49,483 nt of DNA from Rhodocyclaceae bacterium (GTDB taxonomy: Bacteria > Pseudomonadota > Gammaproteobacteria > Burkholderiales > Rhodocyclaceae): the NCBI GenBank assembly GCA_013426785.1, contig JACDZI010000018.1, positions 1 through 49,483 on the forward strand, written 5' to 3'. Of the stretch, positions 16,019 through 24,131 are shown one piece after another. The notes under the pieces are model-generated. The model searched no databases, was not told where the DNA came from, and worked only from the letters and a program-made list of their open reading frames with translations. How positions within the stretch are numbered: position 1 is the stretch's first letter; each line of letters starts with the position of its first letter. The translations under genes were made by a program, and so were the position numbers.

Positions 16019-17478
16019 GGCCGCTCCTGTTCGCCGTACTGCTCGGCGCCGTCAGTGTTTTCGGCTTCGCCCCCTTCGAGTGGTTTCCGCTTCCCGTTAT
16101 CGCGCTCGCCATTCTGTTCTGGCTCTGGTCGCAGGCCGGTTCGCCCTGGCGCGCCGCCGGGCTGGGCTTCGCCTACGGCTTGGGTTTCTTCCTCGTCGGC
16201 GTGTCGTGGGTCTATGTCAGCCTGCATGACGTCGGCGGCATGGACGCGCCGCTGGCCACCATCGCCACGCTGCTGTTCTGCGCCTATCTCGCGCTGTTCC
16301 CGGCGCTGGCCGGCTATCTTTATTGCCGTCTCGCCAGCGCCGACTTTTTAAGGAATACCCTGCTGTTGGCCGGACTCTGGATGTTGACCGAATGGCTGCG
16401 CGGCTGGCTGTTCAGCGGCTTCCCCTGGCTGGCGCTCGGCTACGCCCAGACGCCGCCGAGCCCGCTGGCCGGCCATGCGGCCGTGATCGGCGTTTATGGC
16501 ATCGGTTTTCTCGTCGCACTGATCGCGGCGCTTGCCGCACTCGACTGGCGACGCAAGGCCGGCTGGGCCGTCATCGTCGCGCTGCTGGCCAGTGGCAACC
16601 TGTTACGCAACATGGACTGGACGCAGCCGGCCGGCAAGCCGCTGCAGGTCAGCCTCCTGCAAGGCAACATCGCTCAAAGCCTGAAATGGGAACCGAGCCT
16701 GCTGTTGTTGTCGATCGATACCTACACGCGCCTGGCGCAGCAACATCCCGCCGCGCTGACCGTGCTGCCGGAAACCGCCATCCCGCTGTTCTTCGACCAG
16801 TTGCCGCGCGAGACGCTGACTGCGCTGACGCAACAGGGCGACCTGCTGCTGGGCATGGCGGTGCAGCATCGCGACGGCGGCTACGTGAATGGCGCGCTCG
16901 CCATCGCCAAGGACGCCGTCCTGCCAGCGCCGACTATTCAGAGTTACGCCAAGCGCCACCTGGTCCCCTTCGGCGAATTCGTTCCACCGGGGTTTTCCTG
17001 GTTTTTCGACCTTGTGCATATCCCCATGTCGAACTTTTCCGCCGGCCCGGCCGGGCAGCCGCCGCTGGCGATTGCCGGCCAGCAGATTGCGCCCAACATC
17101 TGCTACGAAGATCTGTTCGGTGAAGAACTGCTCGCAGCGCTGCCGCAGGCCACGCTGTTGATCAATCTGTCCAACACCGCCTGGTTCGGCGATTCGCTCG
17201 CCCAGCCGCAGCATTTGCAGATCGCCCGCATGCGCGCGCTGGAAACCGGCCGCATGATGCTGCGCGCCACCAATACCGGCATCACGGCCGCCATCGCACC
17301 CGATGGTCGCGTGCTCGGCCGCTTGCCGCCCTTCACCGCTGGCGCCTTGCGTATCGAGGCGCAAGGCTTTGCCGGATCGACACCCTATGCGCGCTGGGGC
17401 AACGCGCTGGCCCTGCTGCTGGCGATTGGTGCCGTTTTGCCTGCGTTCTTGGCGGCTTATCGGCGACGAAGCCGTTAA
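16015..17478 (+). CDS. lnt: Apolipoprotein N-acyltransferase Lnt
   Basis: 487 residues. Several membrane segments cover about 1-200, then a periplasmic nitrilase domain, then a final membrane segment (about 460-480). The catalytic triad is visible: Glu in VLPETAIPLFF, Lys in YAKRHLVPFGE and Cys in APNICYEDLFGEE. Lnt transfers a third acyl chain to the N-terminal Cys of lipoproteins in the inner membrane. The gene carries two copies of the dispersed repeat, at 16325-16348 (encoding CRLASADF, in a membrane loop) and 16915-16938 (encoding AVLPAPTI, just before the catalytic-Lys strand). Both keep the frame. Confidence 0.93.
   Translation: MRPLLFAVLLGAVSVFGFAPFEWFPLPVIALAILFWLWSQAGSPWRAAGLGFAYGLGFFLVGVSWVYVSLHDVGGMDAPLATIATLLFCAYLALFPALAGYLYCRLASADFLRNTLLLAGLWMLTEWLRGWLFSGFPWLALGYAQTPPSPLAGHAAVIGVYGIGFLVALIAALAALDWRRKAGWAVIVALLASGNLLRNMDWTQPAGKPLQVSLLQGNIAQSLKWEPSLLLLSIDTYTRLAQQHPAALTVLPETAIPLFFDQLPRETLTALTQQGDLLLGMAVQHRDGGYVNGALAIAKDAVLPAPTIQSYAKRHLVPFGEFVPPGFSWFFDLVHIPMSNFSAGPAGQPPLAIAGQQIAPNICYEDLFGEELLAALPQATLLINLSNTAWFGDSLAQPQHLQIARMRALETGRMMLRATNTGITAAIAPDGRVLGRLPPFTAGALRIEAQGFAGSTPYARWGNALALLLAIGAVLPAFLAAYRRRSR
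16325..16348 (+). repeat. Dispersed 24-bp repeat, copy 4
   Basis: One mismatch. Inside lnt, read as CRLASADF in a loop between membrane segments. Confidence 0.88.
16915..16938 (+). repeat. Dispersed 24-bp repeat, copy 5
   Basis: Two mismatches. Second copy inside lnt, read as AVLPAPTI, just before the strand with the catalytic Lys. Confidence 0.85.
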
Positions 17479-17511
17479 AATCGTCGTCTCGAAAATCCTT
17501 GCCATTTCAAG

Positions 17512-18444
17512 ATGAAGCCGACGTTTCAAGAAATCATCCTGCGCCTCCAGGAATTCTGGAATCAGCAGAACTGTGCCCTGCTGCAACCCTATGACATGGA
17601 AGTCGGCGCCGGCACCTCGCACACCGCCACCTTCCTGCGCGCCCTCGGCCCCGAGCCGTGGAAGGCCGCCTACGTGCAGCCCTCGCGCCGCCCCAAGGAC
17701 GGCCGCTACGGCGAAAACCCGAACCGAATGCAGCACTACTACCAGTACCAGGTGGTGCTGAAACCCGCGCCGGCGAACATCCTCGAACTCTATCTCGGTT
17801 CGCTGGAAGCGCTCGGTTTCGACCTCAAGCAGAACGACGTGCGCTTCGTCGAGGACGACTGGGAAAACCCCACGCTCGGCGCCTGGGGTCTCGGCTGGGA
17901 AGTCTGGCTCAACGGCATGGAAGTGACGCAATTCACCTACTTCCAGCAGGTCGGCGGCATCGATTGCAAGCCGATCACCGGCGAGATCACCTACGGCCTG
18001 GAACGGCTGGCGATGTATTTGCAGGGCGTCGAGAATGTCTTCGACCTCGTCTATGCACCGGGCTTGAAATACGGCGACGTTTTCCACCAGAACGAGGTGG
18101 AGCAGAGCGCCTACAACTTCGAACACAGCAACGTCGAGTTCCTGCTCACCGCCTTCGGTGCGCACGAAGGCAACGCCAGGCACCTGATGGAACAGAAGCT
18201 GGCCCTGCCGGCCTACGAACAAGTCCTCAAGGCCGCCCACACCTTCAACCTGCTCGACGCGCGCGGGGCGATCTCGGTCACTGAGCGTGCCGCCTACATC
18301 GGCCGCATCCGCAACCTCGCGCGCAGCGTCGCGCAAGCCTATCTCGACAGCCGCGCGCGGCTGGGCTTCCCGATGGCACCGAAGGCTTGGGCCGATGAAG
18401 TGCTGGCAAGACTTACCGAACAGTCAGCAAAACGGGTAGCCTAA
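17512..18444 (+). CDS. glyQ: Glycine-tRNA ligase alpha subunit
   Basis: 310 residues of the heterotetrameric bacterial glycyl-tRNA synthetase. The typical start [13 protein letters not shown], the class II block [21 protein letters not shown] and the [24 protein letters not shown] segment are present. The alpha subunit holds the aminoacylation site, and GlyS recognises the tRNA. It lies 33 nt after lnt. Unusually, glyS does not follow directly, because a nuclease-like gene sits between them. Confidence 0.95.
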   Translation: MKPTFQEIILRLQEFWNQQNCALLQPYDMEVGAGTSHTATFLRALGPEPWKAAYVQPSRRPKDGRYGENPNRMQHYYQYQVVLKPAPANILELYLGSLEALGFDLKQNDVRFVEDDWENPTLGAWGLGWEVWLNGMEVTQFTYFQQVGGIDCKPITGEITYGLERLAMYLQGVENVFDLVYAPGLKYGDVFHQNEVEQSAYNFEHSNVEFLLTAFGAHEGNARHLMEQKLALPAYEQVLKAAHTFNLLDARGAISVTERAAYIGRIRNLARSVAQAYLDSRARLGFPMAPKAWADEVLARLTEQSAKRVA

Positions 18445-18470
18445 TCGCGTAATGGGTGGAGATATCGCTA

Positions 18471-19595
18471 ATGCGTAATACTCTGGAAGACATCGTTAGC
18501 CGTTTGCGGCATGGCGACTACAAGAACGAGGAACACGTTAGGGTTGCCATCGTCGTGAGATTGCTTGATGCGCTCGGCTGGGACATTTGGAACCCAGTGG
18601 AGGTTTATTCGGAATTTTCCGCGATTCGATCTGAAGACGCATCGCGTGTCGATCTGGCGATCTTCATGCCACCCCATTACCTCAGACCTGCACTATTCAT
18701 CGAAGTAAAGTCTGTCGGGAAATTAACTAATGCTATTGATTTAGCTGAGCGGCAGCTTCGAGACTATAACCGCAATAATCAAGCAGAAATTTCGGTACTT
18801 ACTGATGGACAACTGTGGCGGTTTTACCTTGCAAGCGCATCTGGTGAATTTAGTCAAAAGTGTTTTGAAAAGTTTGACTTATTGAGTGAAGACTGCGCGC
18901 TCGATGATGTAGAGCTTGCACTCGACGCTTTCCTTGCGAAATCCGCACTCCAAAGTGGAAAGGCAGTTGACGAGGCACGTGCCTACCTCAAGCGAACAGA
19001 TGCCCAAAGAGTTATGTTTGACGCTCTTCCTATAGCACTGCGAGACGCTGAAGATGACCCTTCGAGAAGTCTTGCTGAATGTTTTCTAATTCGCTGTTCT
19101 GAGCGCGGGGTTAGCTGTAGCTCAGAGGAAGCAATTGCATTTGTTCGTCAGAACAAACATCGAGCAATCACAGGGTACACCTCGATTGCATCCAGCGGAC
19201 AATCTTCTGTCCAATTAGAGCGACCTATCCCCAATAGTGCTGCACACTCTTCGTCAAGAACCATTCCCTCGGCCGCACCACCGGGTTTGCTTTTTCTCTC
19301 TGGTAAAAGAGGTACCGATGCCCAAGGCAAACTTCTACCCTCAGGCCGCTTCATAGTTTTGCAAAACTCTCTTGCTGCCGAGCCAAGTCCTGGCTTCATT
19401 AAGGATGACCGCGGGTACTACCCGCTTTATCGTGATCTGATAAATCAGAAAAATTTAGTCCCGGAAGATAAGGGGGGAGTGACCGTATTCCGGCTAAGGC
19501 AGGATACGGAATTTAGCTCTATATCAGCGGCCGCAAGTGTTTTTCTTGGGACGTCCGCAAGCGGTCCGAGAGAATGGAAACAAAATCAATTATGA
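18471..19595 (+). CDS. HSDR_N-type nuclease domain plus DUF4357 protein, inserted between glyQ and glyS
   Basis: About 374 residues; the start is ATG 18471 (MRNTLEDIV) or the more upstream codon at 18456. The N-terminal 150 residues resemble the type I restriction subunit R N-terminal (HSDR_N) domain, with a PD-(D/E)XK-like core: acidic VDLAIF, then FIEVKSVG, then ERQLRDYNRNN and LTDGQLWRFY. The last 35 residues (FRLRQDTEFSSISAAASVFLGTSASGPREWK) match DUF4357, common at the end of restriction-associated and GIY-YIG proteins. No helicase or methyltransferase is present. Base composition drops sharply (18721-18780 is about 38% GC against about 60% in 17881-17940), marking it as acquired. Its TGA overlaps the glyS ATG, so it is coupled to an essential gene. 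The function is probably defence-related; this is inference. Confidence 0.7.
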   Translation: MRNTLEDIVSRLRHGDYKNEEHVRVAIVVRLLDALGWDIWNPVEVYSEFSAIRSEDASRVDLAIFMPPHYLRPALFIEVKSVGKLTNAIDLAERQLRDYNRNNQAEISVLTDGQLWRFYLASASGEFSQKCFEKFDLLSEDCALDDVELALDAFLAKSALQSGKAVDEARAYLKRTDAQRVMFDALPIALRDAEDDPSRSLAECFLIRCSERGVSCSSEEAIAFVRQNKHRAITGYTSIASSGQSSVQLERPIPNSAAHSSSRTIPSAAPPGLLFLSGKRGTDAQGKLLPSGRFIVLQNSLAAEPSPGFIKDDRGYYPLYRDLINQKNLVPEDKGGVTVFRLRQDTEFSSISAAASVFLGTSASGPREWKQNQL

Positions 19596-21679
19596 AAAAT
19601 CTATTGATTGAACTCTTTGTCGAAGAACTGCCGCCCAAGGCACTGAGGAAGCTTGGCGAATCATTTGCTAATGACCTTACAGCCCAACTACGTCGGCTTG
19701 ATTATCTAGAGTCGGATAGTGTTACAACTCCTTACGCTTCGCCGCGACGGCTTGCCACTCATATCAGTGGAGTGCGTGAGAGATGTCCAGACGTTCCAGT
19801 TCGAAAGAAACTTATCCCTGCTGACATCGCATTTGATCGGCAAGGCCAGCCTTCAGCCGCACTGAGAAAACGCCTTGATAAAGAGGATGCCACGCTAAAG
19901 GATGCAACAAGAGCGTTCGAGGACGGCAAGGAGTTCGTGTTTCTTGAGCGAGTCGCACCGGGAAGAGAGTTGGCTTTTGTTCTCGAAGCTGTGGTGCTTG
20001 CCGGGTTGTCGAATCTGCCGATTCCCAAGGTGATGACCTACCAACTCGCCGATGGCTGGACCAGCGTGAACTTCGTGCGCCCGGCGCACAAGCTTGTTGC
20101 GCTATACGGCAGCGATATCGTGCCGATCGGCGTACTTGGCCTCACCGCTGGCCGCGAAACGCATGGCCACCGCTTCGAGGCCGCCAACCCGATTGTCTCG
20201 ATCCGCGACGCCGATTCCTACGCCGAGCAGTTGCTAACCGAAGGCGCGGTGATCGCCAGCTTTGCCGCACGGCGTGCCGAGATAGAGAAGCAGATCAAGG
20301 CGGCGGCTGCGAAAGAAGGCCTGCAGCCGATCGACGACGACGCTCTGCTCGACGAGGTGACTGCACTGGTCGAGCGACCGAACGTTCTGACCTGCCAGTT
20401 CGAGCCGGAATTCCTCGACGTGCCGCAGGAATGCCTGATCCTGACGATGAAGGCCAACCAGAAGTATTTTCCGCTGCTCAAGGACGGCAAGCTGACCAAC
20501 AAGTTCCTCGTCGTCAGCAACATCAACCCTGCCGACCCTTCTGCCGTCATTCAGGGCAACGAGCGCGTGGTGCGCCCGCGGCTGGCCGATGCCAAGTTCT
20601 TCTTCGACCAGGACCGCAAGAAGTCGCTGGCCGACCGCATTCCGGGGCTGGCGAAAGTCGTTTATCACAACAAGCTCGGCACCCAGGGCGAACGCGCCCA
20701 GCGTGTCGCCGCGCTGGCCTCTTCCATCGGCATGCAGCTTGGCGGCGAAGCTCTTGCGCGCCAGGCTGACCAGGCGGCGCTACTCTCGAAGGCCGACCTG
20801 CTGACCGACATGGTCGGCGAGTTCCCCGAGTTGCAAGGCATCATGGGCCGCTACTACGCGCTGCACGACGGCCTGCCGCAGGAAATCGCCGACGCGATCG
20901 AAGATCACTACAAGCCACGCTTCGCCGGCGACACGCTGCCGCGCGGCCAGGTCGGCGCTTGCGTCGCGCTCGCCGACAAGCTGGAGACGCTGGCTGGCAT
21001 GTTCGGCATCGGCCAGTTGCCGACCGGCGACAAGGACCCCTTCGCGCTGCGCCGCCATGCATTGGGTTTGATGCGCATGCTGGTCGAGCGTGATCTCGAT
21101 CTTTCGCTCCATGATCTGATCAATCTTGCCTTTGCCGCATTCCCGCAAGGCCTTGTTGGTCAAGCGCACACTGATTTATCGATATTTATTTTTGAGCGCT
21201 TTGCCGGTTGGCTACGAGAGCAGGGTTATTCCGCGCAGGAAGTGGATGCAGTTATATCGCTCAATCCTGTTCGCCTGAATCTTGTACCCAAACGCCTCGC
21301 CGCAGTGCGCGTCTTCGTCGCGCTGCCGGAAGCCGCCAGCCTCGCCGCTGCCAACAAGCGCGTCGGCAACATCCTCAAGAAAGTCGGCACTGGCGTGACG
21401 GCGCAGGTGAACATTGCCCTACTCATCGAGCCGGCCGAGGTGGGACTTAATGCTGCGCTGGCTCAGGTAAAGCCGCAAGCCGACGCCGCCTTCGCACGCG
21501 GCGACTACACGGAGTCGCTGTCTTCGCTCGCCGCGCTTAAGACGCCGGTCGACAGCTTCTTCGACCAGGTCATGGTCAATGCCGAGGAACCGGCGCTGCG
21601 CCAAAATCGGCTTGGCTTGTTGGCCACCCTGCACCAGGCGATGAATCGCGTCGCCGACCTTTCCAAGCTAAGCACATGA
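19592..21679 (+). CDS. glyS: Glycine-tRNA ligase beta subunit
   Basis: About 695 residues from ATG 19592 (MKNLLIELFVEELPPKAL, the family start). Blocks YASPRRLATHI, MKANQKYFPLL, GEFPELQGIMGRYYA and the C-terminal anticodon-binding-like region are visible. The 5' part (to about 19990) and an inner stretch at 21120-21300 have clearly lower GC than the rest (19681-19740 about 45%, 21181-21240 about 47%, 20041-20100 about 63%), which suggests a recombination mosaic. A dispersed-repeat copy at 21379-21402 encodes KVGTGVTA directly after NKRVGNILK. The stop overlaps gmhB (ATGA). Confidence 0.93.
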   Translation: MKNLLIELFVEELPPKALRKLGESFANDLTAQLRRLDYLESDSVTTPYASPRRLATHISGVRERCPDVPVRKKLIPADIAFDRQGQPSAALRKRLDKEDATLKDATRAFEDGKEFVFLERVAPGRELAFVLEAVVLAGLSNLPIPKVMTYQLADGWTSVNFVRPAHKLVALYGSDIVPIGVLGLTAGRETHGHRFEAANPIVSIRDADSYAEQLLTEGAVIASFAARRAEIEKQIKAAAAKEGLQPIDDDALLDEVTALVERPNVLTCQFEPEFLDVPQECLILTMKANQKYFPLLKDGKLTNKFLVVSNINPADPSAVIQGNERVVRPRLADAKFFFDQDRKKSLADRIPGLAKVVYHNKLGTQGERAQRVAALASSIGMQLGGEALARQADQAALLSKADLLTDMVGEFPELQGIMGRYYALHDGLPQEIADAIEDHYKPRFAGDTLPRGQVGACVALADKLETLAGMFGIGQLPTGDKDPFALRRHALGLMRMLVERDLDLSLHDLINLAFAAFPQGLVGQAHTDLSIFIFERFAGWLREQGYSAQEVDAVISLNPVRLNLVPKRLAAVRVFVALPEAASLAAANKRVGNILKKVGTGVTAQVNIALLIEPAEVGLNAALAQVKPQADAAFARGDYTESLSSLAALKTPVDSFFDQVMVNAEEPALRQNRLGLLATLHQAMNRVADLSKLST
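21379..21402 (-). repeat. Dispersed 24-bp repeat, copy 6
   Basis: Three mismatches. Inside glyS in antisense orientation, read as KVGTGVTA. Confidence 0.75.
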
Positions 21680-22209
21680 AACTGATCATCCTCGACCGCG
21701 ACGGCGTCATCAACCACGACTCCGACCTCTACATCAAGTCGCCGGAGGAATGGACGCCGATTCCCGGCAGCCTGGAGGCGATCGCGCGGCTCAACCAGTG
21801 GGGCTGGCGCGTCATCGTGTGCACCAACCAGTCGGGCATCGGCCGCGGCCTGTTCGGCATGGACATGCTCAATGCCATCCACGACAAGATGCTCAAGGCT
21901 GCGGCGCATGCCGGCGGAGCCATCGACGCCATCTTCTTCTGCCCCCATACCAATGTCGATGCGTGCGCCTGCCGCAAGCCCAAGCCCGGCATGCTGCAGG
22001 AAATCGCGACGCGCTACAACGTCAGCCTGACCGGTGTGCCGGTCATTGGCGACAGCCTGCGCGACCTGGAGTCCGCCCTCGCGGTAGGGGCGCAACCGAT
22101 GCTGGTGCTGACCGGCAAGGGCATGAAGACCCGGCTCGACCCGGCCCTGCCGGCCGGCATCCCCGTATTCCAGAATCTCGCTGCCGCCGTCAAATCGCTC
22201 ACGGCATGA
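21676..22209 (+). CDS. gmhB: D-glycero-beta-D-manno-heptose-1,7-bisphosphate 7-phosphatase
   Basis: 177-residue HAD-family phosphatase. The nucleophile motif LDRDGVIN lies at 6-13, CTNQSGIGRG (motif II) near 51-60, the zinc-binding loop with CPHTN and CACRKPKPGML near 93-110, and GDSLRDLESA (motif IV). It removes the 7-phosphate in ADP-heptose synthesis for the lipopolysaccharide core. The gene sits in a glyS-gmhB-plsC overlap chain, starting at the glyS stop and ending in the plsC start. Confidence 0.92.
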   Translation: MKLIILDRDGVINHDSDLYIKSPEEWTPIPGSLEAIARLNQWGWRVIVCTNQSGIGRGLFGMDMLNAIHDKMLKAAAHAGGAIDAIFFCPHTNVDACACRKPKPGMLQEIATRYNVSLTGVPVIGDSLRDLESALAVGAQPMLVLTGKGMKTRLDPALPAGIPVFQNLAAAVKSLTA

Positions 22210-22961
22210 ACTTCCTCCGCTCCGCCCTGTACATGCTGGCGATGGCGATCACCACGCCGCTGATCGTGCTGGCGCTGCTGTGCGTGTTCTGGCTGCCGTC
22301 CCGCCAGCGCCGACTTTTCGTGATGCCCTGGGTACGGCTGGTGATGTGGCTGATCCGCCACGTGCTCGGTATCGAGCATCTTGTCGTCGGCGCGGAAAAC
22401 ATCCCGGACCAGCCCTGCGTGATCCTGTGCAAGCACCAGTCGGCCTGGGAGACCTTCGCCCTGCAGGTGATCTTCCCGCTCACCTCATTCGTTTACAAAC
22501 GCGAGCTGCACTGGCTGCCCTTCTTCGGCTGGGGCATCAAGCTGATGCCTTTTGTCGCCATCGACCGCGCCCAGGGTAAGGCGGCGCTGAAACAGGTCGT
22601 GGAGCGCGGCCAACAACGGCTGGACGAGGGCTACCACGTGGTGATCTTTCCCGAAGGCACGCGCCTGCCGCCGGGCGCGCAGCGGGAATTCAAGATCGGC
22701 GGCGCCTGGCTAGCGGCGGCGACGAACGCACCGGTGGTGCCGGTCGCGCTCGATTCCGGCGAATGCTGGCCGCGCAATTCTTTCCTCAAGACCCCGGGCA
22801 TCGTGACCGTCAGCATCGGTCCCGCGATCGACCCGGCCGGCCGGAAAATCTCTCAGGTCAACACAGCGGCCGAAGAATGGATCGCGGCCGAAATGCGCCG
22901 CATCAGCCCGCATCGTTATCGCCATGAAGGCGAGAACACCGCAACTGTCGCTGCGGCTTGA
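22206..22961 (+). CDS. plsC: 1-acyl-sn-glycerol-3-phosphate acyltransferase (PlsC family)
   Basis: 251 residues from ATG 22206, overlapping gmhB by ATGA; a longer open frame upstream is a shadow. A membrane segment at about 7-28 precedes the PlsC domain with KHQSAWET (HX4D variant with His followed by E/T spacing), FVAIDR, IFPEGTRLPPG and VPVALDSGECW. It makes phosphatidic acid from lysophosphatidic acid at the inner membrane. A perfect copy of the dispersed repeat (22295-22318) encodes LPSRQRRLF right after the first membrane segment, adding basic residues at the cytoplasmic face. Confidence 0.88.
   Translation: MNFLRSALYMLAMAITTPLIVLALLCVFWLPSRQRRLFVMPWVRLVMWLIRHVLGIEHLVVGAENIPDQPCVILCKHQSAWETFALQVIFPLTSFVYKRELHWLPFFGWGIKLMPFVAIDRAQGKAALKQVVERGQQRLDEGYHVVIFPEGTRLPPGAQREFKIGGAWLAAATNAPVVPVALDSGECWPRNSFLKTPGIVTVSIGPAIDPAGRKISQVNTAAEEWIAAEMRRISPHRYRHEGENTATVAAA
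22295..22318 (+). repeat. Dispersed 24-bp repeat, copy 7 (perfect)
   Basis: Exact consensus, inside plsC, read as PSRQRRLF after the first membrane segment. Confidence 0.9.
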
Positions 22962-23388
22962 TGCCGCCGCCCCGGACCACGACGCGCGCTGGCGCGCCGG
23001 TGGCCGCATCGTTTATCTCGGTGCGCCACTGATACTGGTGCTCGACACCGCGTGCCGGTTGCTGGAGCGCGTCGGTGGCGAACTGCATCTGCCCCTGCCG
23101 CCGGCCGCCACGGCGCGCCAGATTCGCGATGCCGCCGAAAGCTGGCTGCGCGACGAGGCTCAGCGGATTTTCATGGAAAAATCGGCGCTGGCGGGACGGC
23201 AAGCACCGAAAATCGTGCTGAGCTTCGGCAATCGCGGCGACTGGGCCAGGCGCGAAGGCGATTTGCTCCGCTGCCACTGGCGGCTGGTCGAACAACCGCT
23301 GGCCGTGATCGAACAAATTCTGGCGCGCGAGCAAGCCGGGGCGCAGGCCGCGCCGCACTGCGACGACCTCTTCGCTCTGGCCGGATGA
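22924..23388 (+). CDS. Hypothetical protein paired with YgjP, metal motif absent
   Basis: 154 residues, overlapping the plsC end by 38 nt and the next gene by ATGA. The first 80 residues (GGRIVYLGAPLILVLDT, LPLPPAATARQIRDAAESWLRDEAQRIF) look like the N-terminal half of YgjP/DUF45 proteins. Instead of the HExxH zinc motif the rest reads KIVLSFGNRGDWARREGDLLRCHWRLVEQPLAVIEQILARE. It may be a diverged, catalytically dead paralogue or a partner of the following peptidase. A dispersed-repeat copy (23177-23200) in antisense orientation encodes EKSALAGR in the middle. Confidence 0.6.
   Translation: MKARTPQLSLRLDAAAPDHDARWRAGGRIVYLGAPLILVLDTACRLLERVGGELHLPLPPAATARQIRDAAESWLRDEAQRIFMEKSALAGRQAPKIVLSFGNRGDWARREGDLLRCHWRLVEQPLAVIEQILAREQAGAQAAPHCDDLFALAG
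23177..23200 (-). repeat. Dispersed 24-bp repeat, copy 8
   Basis: One mismatch. Inside the hypothetical gene before ygjP, antisense, read as KSALAGR. Confidence 0.9.
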
Positions 23389-24131
23389 GCAGTCAGCTCG
23401 AGCTGTTTCGTTTGCCGCTGCGCTTCACCGGCACGCAAACACAGGCACGGCACATCCTCCTGTCTGGCCGCATCGTGAGCTACGACTTGCGCCGCGACCG
23501 CCGCCGGCTGGCGCTGCACATCGACGAGCACGGCCTGCGCGTCGGAGCGCCGCGCGCCGTGTCGCTGGCCGAGATCGAACAGTTCATCCGGCAGCACGGC
23601 CCCTGGGTGCTGGACAAGCTGGAGGCCTACACCCGGCGCGTTGCGCACCGCCATGTCGGCATCCACGAAGGCGCCAAATTGCCGCTGCTGGGCAGCGAGG
23701 TCAGCATCCGCGTGACGGCCGGCGGCAATCGTGCCTTATGGCAGGACGACGAACTCTGGCTCGCTGCCCGGCCGGGCAGCGATCTGGTCGCGCTGGCCCG
23801 GCGCGCCTTGCAGCGGCGCGCGCTGGAGCATTTTCGTCCACGCCTGACGGCTGTAGTCAGCCAACTCGGCCGGCCCATACCGCCGCTGGCGCTGTCTTCG
23901 GCACGCACGCGCTGGGGCAGTTGCAGCGCCCGCAGCGGCATCCGGCTCAACTGGCGGCTGATCCACCTGCCGCCGGAACCCGTCGATTACGTGATCGCCC
24001 ATGAGGCCGCGCACCTCGTCGAGATGAATCATGGCGCCCACTTCTGGCGGGTGGTGGCAGCGCTGTACCCCGAGTGGCGCTCTGCCCGCGAATCGCTCAA
24101 GCGGCTCGGGCCGGGCTTGCCCCTGATTTAA
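23385..24131 (+). CDS. YgjP-type (DUF45, M48-like) metallopeptidase
   Basis: 248 residues. The zinc motif HEAAHLVEMNHGAHFW starts at residue 206 (His206, Glu207, His210), with a third ligand region in HGAHFW. SSARTRWGSCSARSGIRLNWRLIHLP upstream is the conserved YgjP signature. It is a soluble, gluzincin-like predicted protease of unknown substrate. The start is ATG 23385, overlapping the stop of the previous gene. It ends 4 nt into the convergent HD-GYP gene (24128). Confidence 0.87.
   Translation: MSSQLELFRLPLRFTGTQTQARHILLSGRIVSYDLRRDRRRLALHIDEHGLRVGAPRAVSLAEIEQFIRQHGPWVLDKLEAYTRRVAHRHVGIHEGAKLPLLGSEVSIRVTAGGNRALWQDDELWLAARPGSDLVALARRALQRRALEHFRPRLTAVVSQLGRPIPPLALSSARTRWGSCSARSGIRLNWRLIHLPPEPVDYVIAHEAAHLVEMNHGAHFWRVVAALYPEWRSARESLKRLGPGLPLI

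Noticed and set aside
16603-18336. 577-codon minus-strand open frame opposite lnt and glyQ
   Set aside because: No domain, no ribosome binding site, and its length is explained by the codon bias of the genes on the other strand.
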